Shown piece after piece: positions 5,225-6,813 of a stretch of DNA of 6,813 nt. The notes beneath the pieces were generated by a model. That model did no database searches. It was given only the letters and a program-made list of their open reading frames with translations, and was not told the origin of the DNA. The DNA lies in the NCBI GenBank assembly GCA_947174685.1, contig CAMWJY010000047.1:1-6813 (forward strand), read 5' to 3'. The DNA comes from an uncultured Mollicutes bacterium (GTDB taxonomy: Bacteria; Bacillota_I; Bacilli_A; Acholeplasmatales; Anaeroplasmataceae). How positions within the stretch are numbered: the stretch's first letter is position 1; each line of letters begins with the position of its first letter. Both the position numbers and the translations under genes were made by a program.

Positions 5225-6517
5225 ATGATAGAACGTTACAGTAGAGAAGTCATGCGTAGGATTTGGACAGATGAAAATAAATTTAAAGCATTCTTAAAGG
5301 TAGAAATACTAGCTTGTCGTGCGTGGAGTGAGATTGGTCATATTCCAAGTGAAGATGTAGATAAAATAGAAGCGAATGCTAGCTTTGATTTAAATAGAAT
5401 ATATGAAATAGAAGCACAAACGAAACATGATGTAGTAGCCTTTACTAGAGCTGTATCTGAAACTTTAGGAGAAGAAAAGAAATGGATACATTATGGACTT
5501 ACCTCTACAGATGTTGTAGATACTGCAAATGGCTATTTATTAAAACAAGCTAATGATATTATTTTTGAGGATATTTTAAGCTTTATGAAAGTATTGAAAG
5601 CTCAGGCTTTACGCTTTAAGGCTACACCTTGTATTGGTAGAACGCATGGGATTCATGCAGATATCACATCTTTTGGTTTGAAATTTGCTTTATGGCATGA
5701 AGAAATAAAACGTAATTTAGAAAGATTTCAAAATGCTAGACTAGAAGTAGAAGCTGGTAAGATGAGTGGAGCTGTAGGGAACTTTGCTAATATTCCCCCT
5801 TATATTCAAAACTATGTATGTGAAAAATTGGGTATACAATCTGCAAATATTTCTACACAGGTATTACAAAGAGATCGTCATGCGTATTATGTAGCTACAC
5901 TTGCTACAATCGCAAGCTCCTTAGAACAAATGGCATTAGAGATTAGACACTTACAAAGAACTGAGGTTCATGAGGCAGAGGAGGCTTTTAGTAAGGGGCA
6001 AAAAGGATCTTCAGCTATGCCTCATAAAAGAAATCCAATTTCTTCAGAAAACATATGTGGGTGTTCTAGAGTGATGAGAGGCTATATGCATACAGCATAT
6101 GAAAATGTTGCCTTATGGCATGAACGCGATATTTCTCATTCCTCTGCAGAAAGAATCATTTTACCTGATGCAACAATGCTATTAGATTATATGCTTACAC
6201 GTTTTAAAGGGATTGTTGAAAACTTAGTAGTTTATCCAGAGGTTATGCTAGAAAATATCTATAAAACGAATGGTGTTATTTTTGCTCAAAGGGTAATGAA
6301 TGCTTTAATTGAGAAAGGATTATCTAGAGAGGAAGCCTACGATTTGGTTCAACCTATTGCTATGGAGGCTTATAATGAGAAGAAGGACTACCATAGTCTA
6401 TTAGAAACAAATCAAAAGGTTAAAGAGCATTTATCTAAAGAAGAACTAAATGAATGCTTTACTTTAGAATATTATTTTAGTAATTTAGATTATATTTATA
6501 AAAAATGTTTTAAATAA
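5225..6517 (+). CDS. purB: Adenylosuccinate lyase
   Basis: Cytosolic fumarase/aspartase-superfamily enzyme, normally a homotetramer. It removes fumarate from SAICAR in purine synthesis and from adenylosuccinate to give AMP. The 430-residue length matches the Bacillus form (about 431). The catalytic histidines known from B. subtilis fall at the same numbers: His68 in TKHDV, His89 in WIHY and His141 in GRTHG. TSTDV is at 93-97. The superfamily signature GSSAMPHKRNP (261-271) holds the serines of the flexible catalytic loop. No truncation or missing motif is seen. It lies 3 bases after folD and is likely co-transcribed and co-translated with it. This links formyl-THF supply to a purine enzyme that itself uses no folate. 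No PurR box was recognised upstream. Confidence 0.97.
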   Translation: MIERYSREVMRRIWTDENKFKAFLKVEILACRAWSEIGHIPSEDVDKIEANASFDLNRIYEIEAQTKHDVVAFTRAVSETLGEEKKWIHYGLTSTDVVDTANGYLLKQANDIIFEDILSFMKVLKAQALRFKATPCIGRTHGIHADITSFGLKFALWHEEIKRNLERFQNARLEVEAGKMSGAVGNFANIPPYIQNYVCEKLGIQSANISTQVLQRDRHAYYVATLATIASSLEQMALEIRHLQRTEVHEAEEAFSKGQKGSSAMPHKRNPISSENICGCSRVMRGYMHTAYENVALWHERDISHSSAERIILPDATMLLDYMLTRFKGIVENLVVYPEVMLENIYKTNGVIFAQRVMNALIEKGLSREEAYDLVQPIAMEAYNEKKDYHSLLETNQKVKEHLSKEELNECFTLEYYFSNLDYIYKKCFK

Positions 6518-6532
6518 AAGGGAGTGCAGTAT

Positions 6533-6813
6533 ATGTTAAATATTAAGCTTGCAACATTTAAATCTAGACTTCAACATTCTTTAGAATTTGATAAAGAGAT
6601 TGAAAGCTTTATAGAAAATATAGAAAAGGAAATAGGAACTACTTTAGAACTATCTGAATTATCAGATTATGATTGTGATCTAAAACTGATCTTTATTCAG
6701 ACAGGCGGTTCAGAAGGACTATTCTTAGAAAATATTAATCTATTACAGGAGCCCTATTATTTATTAACGAATGGTGGAAATAATAGCTTAGCAGCCTCCT
6801 TAGAGATTCTTAC
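6533..6813 (+). CDS. Unrecognised protein, 3' end cut by the window; weak sugar-isomerase resemblance
   Basis: An open frame runs from ATG 6533 to the window end: 93 codons with no stop, continuing beyond. AAAGGGAG at 6517-6524, 8 bases before the ATG, is a good ribosome binding site at the window's usual 16-base distance. The gap from the purB stop is 15 bases with no terminator, so it probably belongs to the folD-purB operon. Residues 1-45 look helical and charged. They are followed by a beta-like stretch, LKLIFIQTGGSEGLF (50-64), and PYYLLTNGGNNSLAASLEIL (74-93). The TGGSE and NNSLAASLEIL patterns recall L-fucose/L-arabinose isomerase-related proteins (COG2407 type), where similar TGGTE and NSLxAxLEI motifs occur. 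The resemblance is from memory and only part of the protein is visible, so no function is assigned. No signal peptide or membrane segment is visible. Confidence 0.8.
   Translation, partial: MLNIKLATFKSRLQHSLEFDKEIESFIENIEKEIGTTLELSELSDYDCDLKLIFIQTGGSEGLFLENINLLQEPYYLLTNGGNNSLAASLEIL

Overview
The window reads as AT-rich DNA from a low-GC Gram-positive bacterium (Bacillota). The evidence is A/T-dominated third codon positions, strong AAAGGAG-type ribosome binding sites, sigma-A-type promoters and a U-rich intrinsic terminator. Fhs resembles the streptococcal/clostridial form from its first residue. An anaerobic or fermentative gut-type Firmicute (possibly Erysipelotrichia) fits, but that placement is an inference. 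All six genes lie on the + strand and are densely packed.

Layout: (1) bases 1-3436 look like a two-gene unit. It has an extended -10 promoter at the left edge, then formate-tetrahydrofolate ligase (fhs), then a 570-residue divergent relative of ATP-dependent PEP carboxykinase (PEPCK) 16 bases downstream. (2) Bases 3437-4323 hold a stand-alone unit: a short intergenic region rich in inverted repeats, a good promoter, an XRE-type helix-turn-helix regulator with four predicted membrane helices, and a strong intrinsic terminator. (3) Bases 4309-6813 hold a third unit: a promoter whose -35 box lies in the 3' arm of that terminator, folD, purB 3 bases after the folD stop, and the start of an unrecognised gene cut off by the window edge.

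Fhs and FolD both act on tetrahydrofolate one-carbon units and can supply the 10-formyl-THF used in purine synthesis. PurB acts twice in purine/AMP synthesis. The window is therefore mostly a one-carbon/purine neighbourhood. The two unexpected members are the PEPCK-like protein and the membrane-tethered regulator placed between the two folate operons.

The point most worth following up is the PEPCK-like protein. It keeps nearly all catalytic landmarks of ATP-PEPCK in order and with similar spacing. However, it has an HPr-kinase-like P-loop, a helical N-terminal extension of about 110 residues, and no usual C-terminal region. Its gene also contains a perfect 26-base palindrome.
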